DNA of 64,000 nucleotides, taken from Vibrio sp. RE86 (GTDB taxonomy: Bacteria > Pseudomonadota > Gammaproteobacteria > Enterobacterales > Vibrionaceae). The notes under the pieces were generated by a model. That model saw only the letters and a program-made list of their open reading frames with translations, was not told the DNA's origin and did no database searches. The translations under genes were made by a program, and so were the position numbers. Where the stretch lies: NCBI RefSeq assembly GCF_013114545.1, contig NZ_VTXI01000011.1, forward strand, positions 1 to 64,000. Direction: 5' to 3'. This document shows, in pieces, positions 37,035 to 45,724 of this stretch (position 1 is its first letter; each line of letters begins with the position of its first letter).

Positions 37035-39128
37035 ATGTCAGAGTATGATCGCGCCATTCAAATTTTTATCAATGAATCGTTAGAGCTAACAGATGACGTT
37101 GAACAGTTATTACTAAACAGTCAGCTGCTTGAGCAAGATTTTTCAGAATGGATTGATGGGCTTTTCCGTTCTATCCACACCATAAAAGGCAGTGCAGGGC
37201 TGTTTGGTTTTGATGAGGTGATGACCCTCAGTCACAGCATGGAGTCACTGCTTGATCAGGTTCGACAGAAAACCACTGCTGTTGATGATGCATTGTTAGA
37301 AGTCTTGATTGAAAGTAATGATGTGATACGTCAACAGGTGACGGCGCTAAGTGAACACGATGCCATGCCAGAAAGCGAAAAAGTCCTCGCACGGTTACTC
37401 CCCTATATTGTTACACAGCTTGAACGCGGCGACGCGCTTCCTTCAGCGAAACCGTTAGTTAAAGAAGAGTTATATGAGCCTGACGGCATCTGGCATATTT
37501 CGATTCGACCATATGCCACGGTATTTCAAGATGGTCTTGATCCGATACGTTTTATTCAATACCTCGGAACGAAAGGTACTTTGACCAGAGCCGAATTAGT
37601 GACAACTTCTCTCGATAGCACCTTAGATGACTTTGATGCAGAAAAGAGTTTTTTAGGCTTTGAATTACAGTTTAAAGGAGCGGTGAACAGAGAAGAGATT
37701 CTCGACGCTTTTGAGTTTCTGCGTAATGACGCAGATATAGAAATATTGCCACCAAATAGCGGCAATGAAGATTATTTCGAATTAGCGAAAAAACTTCCTG
37801 AAGAGCTTGAGTTAATCGGTGAACTCTTTGTGAAAATGGGTGCGATTACGCCAGAAATATTAACAGGTTGGCTGGAAGCTAAGCCAGATGAAATACCAAC
37901 ATCGGAAGCGTCTAAATCGGTCCAATATCCGCGAATAAAAGCCTCAAAAACGTTACGTGTAGAAGCAGAAAAGTTGGATCAACTCATCGATCTCGTCGGG
38001 GAGATGGTGATCATGGGAGCACGCACCAACTTACTTGCCCATCAAACGGGTGATGAACAACTAATCGAGTCAATGGCTCAACTAGAAAGGTTAGTTGAAA
38101 GTATTCGCGACAGTTCATTGCAACTCAGAATGGTTCAGATAGGCGATACCTTCAGCAAGTTCAAACGCATTGTACGAGATACGGCGTCAGAGCTTGGCAA
38201 ACAAGTAGAGTTAGTGGTGAGTGGAGCGGAGACCGAGCTGGACAAAACCTTTGTTGAAAAGCTCAGTGACCCCCTGACACACCTTGTCCGAAATGCCATC
38301 GATCACGGTATTGAATCAACGAGTGACCGTGAAGCAAGCGGCAAACCAAGCTGCGGAACAATCCGACTTAATGCTTACCATGATTCTGGCTCAATTGTTA
38401 TTGAAGTGGTTGATGACGGTCGCGGTATCGACGAGGAAAAAGTCCTAGCGAATGCTAAGCAGGCGGGCATTGTGAGCAACCTTGATTCGTTGACTCAGAG
38501 AGACATCTGGAAGCTGATCTTTGAGCCAGGCTTTTCAACCAGTGAACAAGTGACCGACCTTTCTGGGCGCGGGGTCGGTATGGATGTGGTGAAGAAGAAC
38601 ATCGAATTGCTGCGCGGCAACATTGATATCAACAGTGAGAAAGGAAAGGGGAGTCGCATTGTCATTCGTCTACCTTTAACTCTATCGATTGTTGATGGGT
38701 TTATGTTCAAGGTCGCAGGTGGCGAATACGTTATTCCACTAGACAATGTCGTCGAATGTTTAGAGCTGAAAGAAGTCATTGGCCTGAATACCAGTCGAGA
38801 CAAAAAGTTTGTCAATCTTCGTGATGAAGTGCTGCCTTTTTTACGTCTGTCCGAGTGGTTTGGGCTCACTCAAGAAACCCCTATCGAAGATGAAGCGTTA
38901 ATTGTTGTCCAGTTAGGTGCACTTAGAGCAGGGCTCGTTGTGGACAGTTTAAGTGGTGAATATCAAACGGTTGTGAAGCCGTTAGGTCATCTGTTTGAAG
39001 GCTTACAAGGGGTCAGTGGAGCGACCATTTTGGGTAGCGGTGAAGTGGCGATCATATTGGATATTTTTGCCCTGATTCAAACGGCAATTAGCCCAACGGA
39101 ACGAATTAATATTGAGCGCTTTACCTAA
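37035..39128 (+). CDS. cheA: Chemotaxis histidine kinase CheA
   Basis: The 697-residue kinase has, in order, an Hpt domain with the phosphorylated H48 in RSIHTIKGSAG, a variable region (about 130-300), a dimerisation domain (310-370), the ATPase with N-box HLVRNAIDHGIE, DDGRGID and GRGVGMDVV, and the CheW-like C-terminal domain to 697. It phosphorylates the CheY and CheB of this operon after receptor signals. It overlaps no gene and the ATG has a weak ribosome site, probably coupled to the STAS gene. All catalytic residues are intact. Confidence 0.96.
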   Translation: MSEYDRAIQIFINESLELTDDVEQLLLNSQLLEQDFSEWIDGLFRSIHTIKGSAGLFGFDEVMTLSHSMESLLDQVRQKTTAVDDALLEVLIESNDVIRQQVTALSEHDAMPESEKVLARLLPYIVTQLERGDALPSAKPLVKEELYEPDGIWHISIRPYATVFQDGLDPIRFIQYLGTKGTLTRAELVTTSLDSTLDDFDAEKSFLGFELQFKGAVNREEILDAFEFLRNDADIEILPPNSGNEDYFELAKKLPEELELIGELFVKMGAITPEILTGWLEAKPDEIPTSEASKSVQYPRIKASKTLRVEAEKLDQLIDLVGEMVIMGARTNLLAHQTGDEQLIESMAQLERLVESIRDSSLQLRMVQIGDTFSKFKRIVRDTASELGKQVELVVSGAETELDKTFVEKLSDPLTHLVRNAIDHGIESTSDREASGKPSCGTIRLNAYHDSGSIVIEVVDDGRGIDEEKVLANAKQAGIVSNLDSLTQRDIWKLIFEPGFSTSEQVTDLSGRGVGMDVVKKNIELLRGNIDINSEKGKGSRIVIRLPLTLSIVDGFMFKVAGGEYVIPLDNVVECLELKEVIGLNTSRDKKFVNLRDEVLPFLRLSEWFGLTQETPIEDEALIVVQLGALRAGLVVDSLSGEYQTVVKPLGHLFEGLQGVSGATILGSGEVAIILDIFALIQTAISPTERINIERFT

Positions 39129-39189
39129 ACAAGCGCAATAACGAAAGACGAGTGGCCAAAGGCGCGACTGTCTAGCGAGGGAGAGCAAC

Positions 39190-41172
39190 ATGATTGGTAA
39201 GTTATCGATCAAGAACAAAATCATTGTCGCCATGTTTACCATGGGGCTGCTTTTGTTTGTTATCGCTGTTTCGGTGCAATTGAAAAATAGAACCATTGAA
39301 ACCTATGCAATTAGCGTGAGTAATGAGGAGAGCCCAAAGGTCATCTTGTCATTGAGTATGCTCGATGAGTTGGGGGATATGAACTCCAATGTCCTAGAGT
39401 TCATCACCGGAGAGGCGGAAGAAAAAGTCGACTTTCTGGAGAACTACACCGAGTTTGTCACTTTCTTCGAAAGCCTAAAGCAGTCAGAGTCCATTGATCG
39501 TGTGACTATTCGCCAGATAGATGATCTCTCCACTCGATACTACAACGATATGTTGACCTTGGTCTTCAACCAATTTGACCCAAGTTTAGAGAGCCAAGCC
39601 GTCGAGAAATACAACTACCTGATCAAAGAGTTTGCTGACCCTTTAGAGGCGATGTTGGACACTCTTAAAGAAGAAGAGGTTGCGGATGCGGGGCGAAGCG
39701 GGGACTTCCAAGAGGTACTGAATGATGACTTGCCTGGCGTCCGTTACTACCTTGAATTGATCGATGAAGAGGGCGATATGATGTCTGCCCTGAATGCCTA
39801 CATGCGCGGTGAAGTGGGGGCAGTGAATGCCTTTGAGAAGGAAGCCCGTAACTTTGCCAACTACCTAAATGAAATTAAACCGCTAGAAAGAAAGCCTGAA
39901 GAGATTAAGAGTCTTGCTCAAGTTGAGCAGATGTATCTTGAACTTTATAACGGCGGTAAAGATATCTTCGCTACCTATCGACCAAGAGACAAACTGGAAG
40001 CCGCGGAGCAAGTTGATAAGCTTGAACATGAAGTGTTTAGCAAGCTTGAGAAAATATTGGATGACATTAGTGTTAAAGCCAACGAGCAAAGTCGAGTATC
40101 GCTTGAACAATTGGTTGATGCAGCGCGAGAAAGCATTTCTCTAGTTTGGGGGTTACTGGGTGTTGCAGTCTTGCTGGCCTTTATTACCGCTATGTTCCTC
40201 ATCAAAGGAATCGTTGTACCTATCAAAGCCCTTTCAGAAGCGGCAGAGGATTTACGCTCTGGTGAAGGGGACTTAACCCGCCGTATTCCAGACTTTGGTG
40301 GTGACGAGATTGGTGAAACAGCGAAAAGCTTCAACGGTTTCCTCGATAAGCTGCAAAACATTATGTTGGATATTCAACGCTCAGTCGAAGCGATTGCTCA
40401 CAGTACGAATGAGGTTTCGACAACCTCTCAGATGCTTAGCACGACTTCAAGTCAATTGGCGTCAAGTGTTGAAGAGACCAGTGCGTCCCTTGATCAAATG
40501 AGTTCATCTATCTCGATGAATACCGAAAATTCAAAAGTCACCAATGGCATAGCGACCCAATCAAGCTCAGAAGCGAACGAAGGGGGTCGAGCAGTAAATG
40601 ATACCGTCAATGCAATGACTGCCATCGCAGAAAAAATCGGCATCATTGAAGATATCGCTTATAAAACGAATCTCCTTGCTTTGAATGCCGCGATTGAGGC
40701 TGCACGGGCTGGCGAGCATGGTAAGGGGTTTGCAGTTGTGGCTGATGAGGTTAGAAAGCTTGCAGAGCGAAGTCAAATCGCAGCACAAGAGATCAGCTCA
40801 CTCGCTGATAGTAGTGTGAAAGTGGCTCAGCATGCGGGGGATATGCTCAATCGCATGGTACCGAATATTCAGCAAACGGCTGACCTTGTTCAAGAGATCA
40901 CCGCGGCGTCAACGGAACAGAGCACCAGTGTCGCGGAGATCAATAGAACGGTGTCTCAACTTGATGAGATTGCTCAGCAGAACGCATCGGCGTCTGAGGA
41001 GCTTGCTGCCACCGCTGTGATGGTACAAGACCAGACCAATGAAATTCGCAGCACCGTTAGCTTCTTTAAACTGACCAATAGTCCTAGTGGTCGATTGGAG
41101 TCGAGAACTCAACGCCGCAGTCCAGTCTCTCCTGCTGAGCAAGAGAGCGGCTATGTTCCCTTCGATGATTGA
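39190..41172 (+). CDS. Methyl-accepting chemotaxis protein with internally duplicated sensor
   Basis: The 660-residue receptor has a first membrane helix (about 11-30), a periplasmic helical sensor (35-310), a second helix (about 318-338), HAMP (340-390) and a signalling domain with [20 protein letters not shown]. The sensor contains two related modules (about 48-158 and 180-290), each with an aromatic/acidic pattern such as LDExGD and PLExxLD. Closest visible relative is the convergent MCP at 45725-47737 with the same duplicated sensor. It is in the che operon, so it is likely its main input. Ligand unknown. Confidence 0.93.
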   Translation: MIGKLSIKNKIIVAMFTMGLLLFVIAVSVQLKNRTIETYAISVSNEESPKVILSLSMLDELGDMNSNVLEFITGEAEEKVDFLENYTEFVTFFESLKQSESIDRVTIRQIDDLSTRYYNDMLTLVFNQFDPSLESQAVEKYNYLIKEFADPLEAMLDTLKEEEVADAGRSGDFQEVLNDDLPGVRYYLELIDEEGDMMSALNAYMRGEVGAVNAFEKEARNFANYLNEIKPLERKPEEIKSLAQVEQMYLELYNGGKDIFATYRPRDKLEAAEQVDKLEHEVFSKLEKILDDISVKANEQSRVSLEQLVDAARESISLVWGLLGVAVLLAFITAMFLIKGIVVPIKALSEAAEDLRSGEGDLTRRIPDFGGDEIGETAKSFNGFLDKLQNIMLDIQRSVEAIAHSTNEVSTTSQMLSTTSSQLASSVEETSASLDQMSSSISMNTENSKVTNGIATQSSSEANEGGRAVNDTVNAMTAIAEKIGIIEDIAYKTNLLALNAAIEAARAGEHGKGFAVVADEVRKLAERSQIAAQEISSLADSSVKVAQHAGDMLNRMVPNIQQTADLVQEITAASTEQSTSVAEINRTVSQLDEIAQQNASASEELAATAVMVQDQTNEIRSTVSFFKLTNSPSGRLESRTQRRSPVSPAEQESGYVPFDD

Positions 41173-41189
41173 GAGGAGGAAGCGCCAGA

Positions 41190-41675
41190 ATGAAAGAAAA
41201 ATACTTAGAATTTAAAGTCTCTGGAAAGTATTTTGCGTTTCCAATCGAGCAGATCAAAGAGATCATGGAGTATCCGTTGATCGAGCCACTTTCGGGTTCA
41301 CCTAGGCAGTTATTAGGCTTAATGAATCTTAGGGGAAATCTCGTGGTGGTTTTTGATATCGCAGCATCGCTTGGTCAAGAATCCTACCCAGTGACCAACA
41401 AAACCTGTGTGATAGTGACTGAAGTAGTGAAGGGTGACGAACGCTTCACCATTGCCAATAAAGTGGATCTGGTGCGGCAAGTTGTTGATGTGTCTGACTC
41501 AGAATTAGAAGCGGTTCCACAACTTGGTGGGTGTCTTGAATCGCCGATGGTGAAAGGTGTCGCCAAGCTAGAAGAGCGATTATTGACGGTGCTTGATATC
41601 GACGAGCTCCTGTCTAATCAACAGTGGTCTTGGCTACTCAATCAGCCAGAATTCTCTGAGGTCAGCCATGGATGA
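41190..41675 (+). CDS. cheW: CheW coupling protein (first)
   Basis: The 161-residue CheW-like protein starts YLEFKVSGKYFAFPIEQIKEIMEY, then has MNLRGNLVVVFDIA, the usual coupling-protein core. It links the MCPs to CheA. I chose ATG 41190, preceded by AGGAGG, over the TTG at 41169 that overlaps the receptor stop. Its last 8 bp overlap the second cheW gene, so the two coupling proteins are made together. Confidence 0.92.
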   Translation: MKEKYLEFKVSGKYFAFPIEQIKEIMEYPLIEPLSGSPRQLLGLMNLRGNLVVVFDIAASLGQESYPVTNKTCVIVTEVVKGDERFTIANKVDLVRQVVDVSDSELEAVPQLGGCLESPMVKGVAKLEERLLTVLDIDELLSNQQWSWLLNQPEFSEVSHG

Positions 41676-42198
41676 ATCGCTTGATGTAGATAACAGTCCA
41701 GCGCTCGAAGTGTTGCTCGTGGATGTGGCGTCAGAGATGGTCGCGATCCCGATTAACTCAGTAAAAGAGGTCATTGAGTACACCAAGATAACTCAAGTTC
41801 CGATGTGTCATGAGCAAATGTCTGGCGTCATCAATGTGCGTGGTAGCGTGGTGCCTGTGGTCGATGCAGCACTTCGCTTAGACCTTGATAGCAATCAGGG
41901 CTATGACAAATACAGCTGTATTATTTTGTACGAGTCTCGAAACGAGAAGCTGCAAGAGAATGTCACCATTGGCTTGGTCGTTTCTAGAGTTCGCTCAATC
42001 AAGTCGATTGCACTGCATGACATTTATGATAAGCCCGCATTTGGTGTCCATATCCCAAGCCAGTATGTCGCTGAGATGATTGAAGTGAGTGGAGATACTG
42101 TCCCCATGTTAGAAATGCCAGCTCTGCTCAATGGAGAGAAGCTTAACGGTTTAATACTTCAGCACCAGCGTAGCCTTCTCTCGCACTGGGAGTCCTAA
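41668..42198 (+). CDS. cheW: CheW coupling protein (second)
   Basis: The 176-residue protein has the CheW core (LLVDVASEMVAIPINSVKEVIEY and INVRGSVVPVVDAALRL). It differs from the first CheW by an acidic N-terminal extension and an added segment in the middle. Two CheW proteins in one operon are common in accessory chemosensory systems and allow mixed arrays. ATG 41668 has a GAGG ribosome site and overlaps the first cheW stop. CheR follows with only 1 bp between. Confidence 0.92.
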   Translation: MDESLDVDNSPALEVLLVDVASEMVAIPINSVKEVIEYTKITQVPMCHEQMSGVINVRGSVVPVVDAALRLDLDSNQGYDKYSCIILYESRNEKLQENVTIGLVVSRVRSIKSIALHDIYDKPAFGVHIPSQYVAEMIEVSGDTVPMLEMPALLNGEKLNGLILQHQRSLLSHWES

Positions 42199-42199
42199 G

Positions 42200-43003
42200 A
42201 TGAGTGTGATAATCAGTAAGGAGCAGTTCAAGTCAATCCAGACGATTATGGAGAAGAGTACAGGTATACATCTCGCCGAGCACAAACGCTCGATGATTGA
42301 GAATCGGCTCTCGGTTAGGCTCAAGGCGACGCATTGCCGCAACTATGAAGAATACTTACAGGTGTTAGCCGCTGATGAATCCACTGAAGAGCTGCAACAT
42401 TTCATCGACCGGCTTACCACCCATGAAACCCGTTTCTTCCGCGAACATATCCAGTTTGAACAACTCATTGAAATTTTAGAGGATTGGCCGCTCAGTTACC
42501 CCGTCAAAGTGTGGAGTGCGGCATGCTCCACCGGAGAGGAGGTCTATAGCTTAGCCATGGTACTTGAACAAAGCTTGGGTAATGCCAAATGGTCGCTCAT
42601 CGGCAGTGACATCTCTTCGTCAGCCATCGAACATGCCCAGAGATGCCAATACGACTTGTGTCTAGCGGAGCAGATCCCTAACAACCTCAGACGGCGGTTT
42701 TGTCTAAAAGGGGTTGGTGACTTTGAAGGCCACTTTACTGTTAGCCAGAAACTCAGGCGTTTTTGTCGTTTTAAAACTGAAAATCTCTTAGAAGAGAACC
42801 AAGCGTCGAGCGTTCACATCGTCTTTCTGCGCAATGTGTTGATCTACTTTAGTGTAGAGAAACAGAAACAGATTCTAGAGAACGTTATTGCGCGCCTCGC
42901 TGTTGGAGGTTATCTCTTTCTTGGCCACAGCGAGAATGTGTTAAAGCGACACCCGAGAATGGAGCTAGTTGAAAATTGCATATACCGAAAAGTAAGTCAG
43001 TAA
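42200..43003 (+). CDS. cheR: Chemotaxis protein methyltransferase CheR
   Basis: The 267-residue enzyme methylates glutamates of the MCPs with S-adenosylmethionine. It has the N-terminal helical CheR domain (IMEKSTGIHLAEHKRSMIENRL), the THETRFFRE motif near residue 74, and the SAM-binding VWSAACSTGEEVYSLAM near residue 100. Length is normal. It lacks a beta-subdomain receptor-tether partner (no C-terminal pentapeptide in either nearby MCP). It overlaps cheB by up to 28 bp. Confidence 0.95.
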   Translation: MSVIISKEQFKSIQTIMEKSTGIHLAEHKRSMIENRLSVRLKATHCRNYEEYLQVLAADESTEELQHFIDRLTTHETRFFREHIQFEQLIEILEDWPLSYPVKVWSAACSTGEEVYSLAMVLEQSLGNAKWSLIGSDISSSAIEHAQRCQYDLCLAEQIPNNLRRRFCLKGVGDFEGHFTVSQKLRRFCRFKTENLLEENQASSVHIVFLRNVLIYFSVEKQKQILENVIARLAVGGYLFLGHSENVLKRHPRMELVENCIYRKVSQ

Positions 43004-44073
43004 AGCCGATCAATGTGTTTATCGTTGACGACTCAGCCGTTATGCGGCAGGTGCTTGGTGAGGTGATAGACAGAGACCCTGCGTTGAAGGTGTGTGGCGT
43101 TGCTCCCGATCCACTTATTGCTCAGCGTAAGATGGAAAAACTGTGGCCAGACGTTATTTTGCTCGACATCGTCATGCCTAAAATGGATGGGATTGCCTTT
43201 TTGCGTCAAGTCATGTCTAGTCGCCCGACGCCAACCATTATTTGCTCTGCCAAAACGGAAGATAACCCTCAGCTCAGCTTAGAAGCGCTCTCTTCTGGGG
43301 CCATCGAAGTGATTAATAAACCTCAAAGCCAACTGAATGAATACCTACACTCTGACCAAGTGGGGCGAATCTTAACGGCCATAAAGCAAGCTTCAAAAGT
43401 TAAGGTGAAACAGCTTAAATATCTTGGCGATGAAAGCTACCGAATCAAGCATTCTGCCGATGAAGTTTTGCAGCACAGTACGGAACCTCATGCTAATACG
43501 CAAAATAAAGTGGTGGTGATTGGCGCATCAACGGGCGGGACTGAGGCGGTCAGGCAATTTCTGAGTTTAATGCCTCCAAACAGTGCGCCAATCGTGATTG
43601 TTCAGCACATGCCAGAGAAGTTTACACGAGCTTTTGCTCATCGGCTCAATCAAGAAGTTGTTCAAAATGTGGTTGAAGCCGAGCACGAAATGGCACTCAA
43701 AAGTGGCTGGGTATACATCGCACCTGGGGCTATTCATTGCATGATCAAGTGTCGAAATCAGCAATACTTCCTAGAATTAAAGGATGGGCCATTGGTGTCT
43801 CGGCATAAACCTTCTGTGGATGTGTTGTTTCGTTCAGCCGCGCAAGAAGCGGGAAGCAGCGCTATCGGTGTCATTCTCACAGGCATGGGAGATGACGGAG
43901 CGCAAGGGATGTTAGAGCTTCATCAGGCAGGCTCGGCTACGTTTGCACAAAGTGAATCCAGTTGCTTGGTGTATGGCATGCCTAAAGAAGCGATTGCAAG
44001 GGGTGGGGTAAGTAAAAGCTTTGCGCTTGAACTGCTGCCTTATCAGGTTAAGAAAGCACTGGAGACACGATGA
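42976..44073 (+). CDS. cheB: Chemotaxis response regulator methylesterase CheB
   Basis: The 365-residue protein has a receiver (about 13-135) with VDDSAVMRQVLGEV, phosphoacceptor Asp in VILLDIVMPKMDG and Lys later, a linker, and the methylesterase domain with GASTGGTEAVRQFL (catalytic Ser), VQHMPEKFTRAFA (His) and LTGMGDDGAQGM (Asp). It removes methyl groups from MCPs when phosphorylated by CheA. The start is a TTG at 42976 that lies inside cheR; the only other early candidate, GTG at 43015, would cut into the first strand. Its last 4 bp overlap the next gene. Confidence 0.93.
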   Translation: MHIPKSKSVKPINVFIVDDSAVMRQVLGEVIDRDPALKVCGVAPDPLIAQRKMEKLWPDVILLDIVMPKMDGIAFLRQVMSSRPTPTIICSAKTEDNPQLSLEALSSGAIEVINKPQSQLNEYLHSDQVGRILTAIKQASKVKVKQLKYLGDESYRIKHSADEVLQHSTEPHANTQNKVVVIGASTGGTEAVRQFLSLMPPNSAPIVIVQHMPEKFTRAFAHRLNQEVVQNVVEAEHEMALKSGWVYIAPGAIHCMIKCRNQQYFLELKDGPLVSRHKPSVDVLFRSAAQEAGSSAIGVILTGMGDDGAQGMLELHQAGSATFAQSESSCLVYGMPKEAIARGGVSKSFALELLPYQVKKALETR

Positions 44074-45692
44074 AAAATTTGAGTGATCAGATTGAAGCGA
44101 TGAACATCGCATACATCATAGTCGATGACACAATGAATGTCTTAGAGGTTTCCCCTCAAGCCTCAGAGTTGTTCAGAGTCTCAAGGGGGGAAAAGCTGTT
44201 TTCGTCCAATGTCAGTTTTGTTACGGAAGAATTTACTGATATTGACTTGGAAAGTCAGCTCAGCAATGCAGTCAGTGATGGCAAAGACGTCGAACTAGAA
44301 CTCGGGTTAAGCTACCCAGACAAAAATGTCGAATGGGCCAAACTCTCTCTTATTGGCTACAAAGAATATTTCATCATCTCTTTGACTGAGCAGAGTGAGC
44401 TGGTGGCAACTCGTCGATTAAATCGGCAGTTGTCTACTCAAGACCCGCACACAGGACTGCTTTATCGTGAAGCCTTTCTTTCTAAGCTAAACAACGAATA
44501 CAGCCACGGGACGGTATGTTGCATTCGCATCTGCAATTATCAGCGAATCAATGAAATTTGGGGTACAGCGGTTGCAAACCTTGTGTTTATGGAAGTGTTG
44601 TCGAGGGTGATGACAGAGCTACCAGAGGGCGTGTGCAGTAAACACTCAACCGACAGTTTCAATATATTTATCTCTCCCGATGTCCCTTTTGATATTGAAC
44701 GTTTCTACTCTCTGCTGAATGAACCTTTTCATTTCAATCAGCGTCATTTCTTTAGCAACGTTGCACTGGGTTACTATGTCGAGAAAGAGGGGGATTCCCA
44801 CGAACTGAGCTTGAACAAGGCCGAAATGGCGATATTGGATGTGCTTACCGAGCGAGTCAGATTAGCGGAATTCCAAGAAGAGTTAGCACGTCAAATTGAA
44901 CACCAGAATAATCTTGAAACCGAGTTTCGAGCAGCGTTAAACAAACCGACTCTCGACGATGATTTTTATGTATTGTTTCAACCTATTCATGACTCTGGTG
45001 ATCAATCTGTTTCTGGCGCAGAGTGCTTGATTCGCTGGACGCTCAATGGCGAGTTTGTCTCTCCCGTTGAGTTCATCCCAATTGCCGAACGAATAGGTGA
45101 TATTGGGTTGCTGACTAAATTTAACATCAAGCAATTGGCCGCCTTGGTTGGGAAATTAGAAGCAAAGGGGATAGATACGCAAGCGTTACTCTTTGCTCTA
45201 AATATCAGTGTGGTCGAAATTTTGGATGTGGAGTTTATCGACAAGCTGATGTCGTCGATCAACCATTATCAACTGTCACCTCGTCAGATTAAGTTGGAGC
45301 TAACGGAATCGGCGTTGATTGACAACTTCAATTACGTCAACCAAACCTTAGAGCGCTTACAAGAATATGGTTTTAGAATCTCGATAGATGATTTTGGAAC
45401 CGGTTTTTCAAGCTTGAGTTACCTGTGTCGATTGAGTTTTGATGAGATCAAAATTGACCGAGCTTTTGTGACCAATGTGGTTGAAGATGCGAAGTTACAG
45501 ACGGTATTTAATTCAGTCGCCTCCCTAGCCAAAAACCTCAATAAACCTGTCGTGGCGGAAGGGGTTGAGACTGTCGAGCAACTCATTTATGCCAAGGCTA
45601 AGCAGGTTGAGTATATACAAGGCTATTACTTTAGTAAGCCTTTGCCTGAAAGTGAGTTCATCGAGTATTTAGAAGCCAACCTAAACAAGTGA
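44070..45692 (+). CDS. EAL-domain protein with PAS-like and degenerate GGDEF domains
   Basis: The 540-residue soluble protein has a PAS-like N-terminus (1-105), a degenerate GGDEF domain (110-265; the signature position reads STDSF near residue 193) and a C-terminal EAL domain. The EAL part keeps E317 (as ECLIRW), NIS, E410 in ELTES, DDFGTG near 441, the Lys of KIDRAF, AEGVE and QGYYFSKPLP, so it should hydrolyse c-di-GMP, though Ala of EAL is Cys. Its ATG overlaps the cheB stop (ATGA), so it is translated with the che operon. Confidence 0.93.
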   Translation: MKNLSDQIEAMNIAYIIVDDTMNVLEVSPQASELFRVSRGEKLFSSNVSFVTEEFTDIDLESQLSNAVSDGKDVELELGLSYPDKNVEWAKLSLIGYKEYFIISLTEQSELVATRRLNRQLSTQDPHTGLLYREAFLSKLNNEYSHGTVCCIRICNYQRINEIWGTAVANLVFMEVLSRVMTELPEGVCSKHSTDSFNIFISPDVPFDIERFYSLLNEPFHFNQRHFFSNVALGYYVEKEGDSHELSLNKAEMAILDVLTERVRLAEFQEELARQIEHQNNLETEFRAALNKPTLDDDFYVLFQPIHDSGDQSVSGAECLIRWTLNGEFVSPVEFIPIAERIGDIGLLTKFNIKQLAALVGKLEAKGIDTQALLFALNISVVEILDVEFIDKLMSSINHYQLSPRQIKLELTESALIDNFNYVNQTLERLQEYGFRISIDDFGTGFSSLSYLCRLSFDEIKIDRAFVTNVVEDAKLQTVFNSVASLAKNLNKPVVAEGVETVEQLIYAKAKQVEYIQGYYFSKPLPESEFIEYLEANLNK

Positions 45693-45716
45693 TCACTTAT
45701 TTAGGCTGGCTTTTTT
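45674..45716 (+). terminator. Terminator of the che operon, overlapping the EAL gene end
   Basis: Arms 45674-45685 and 45700-45711 pair with one mismatch; inside lies the self-complementary AAGTGATCACTT and the EAL-gene stop codon (45690-45692). Six T follow. It ends the che operon and, read from the other side, also suits the convergent MCP gene. Confidence 0.7.
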
Positions 45717-45724
45717 AAAGAGCG

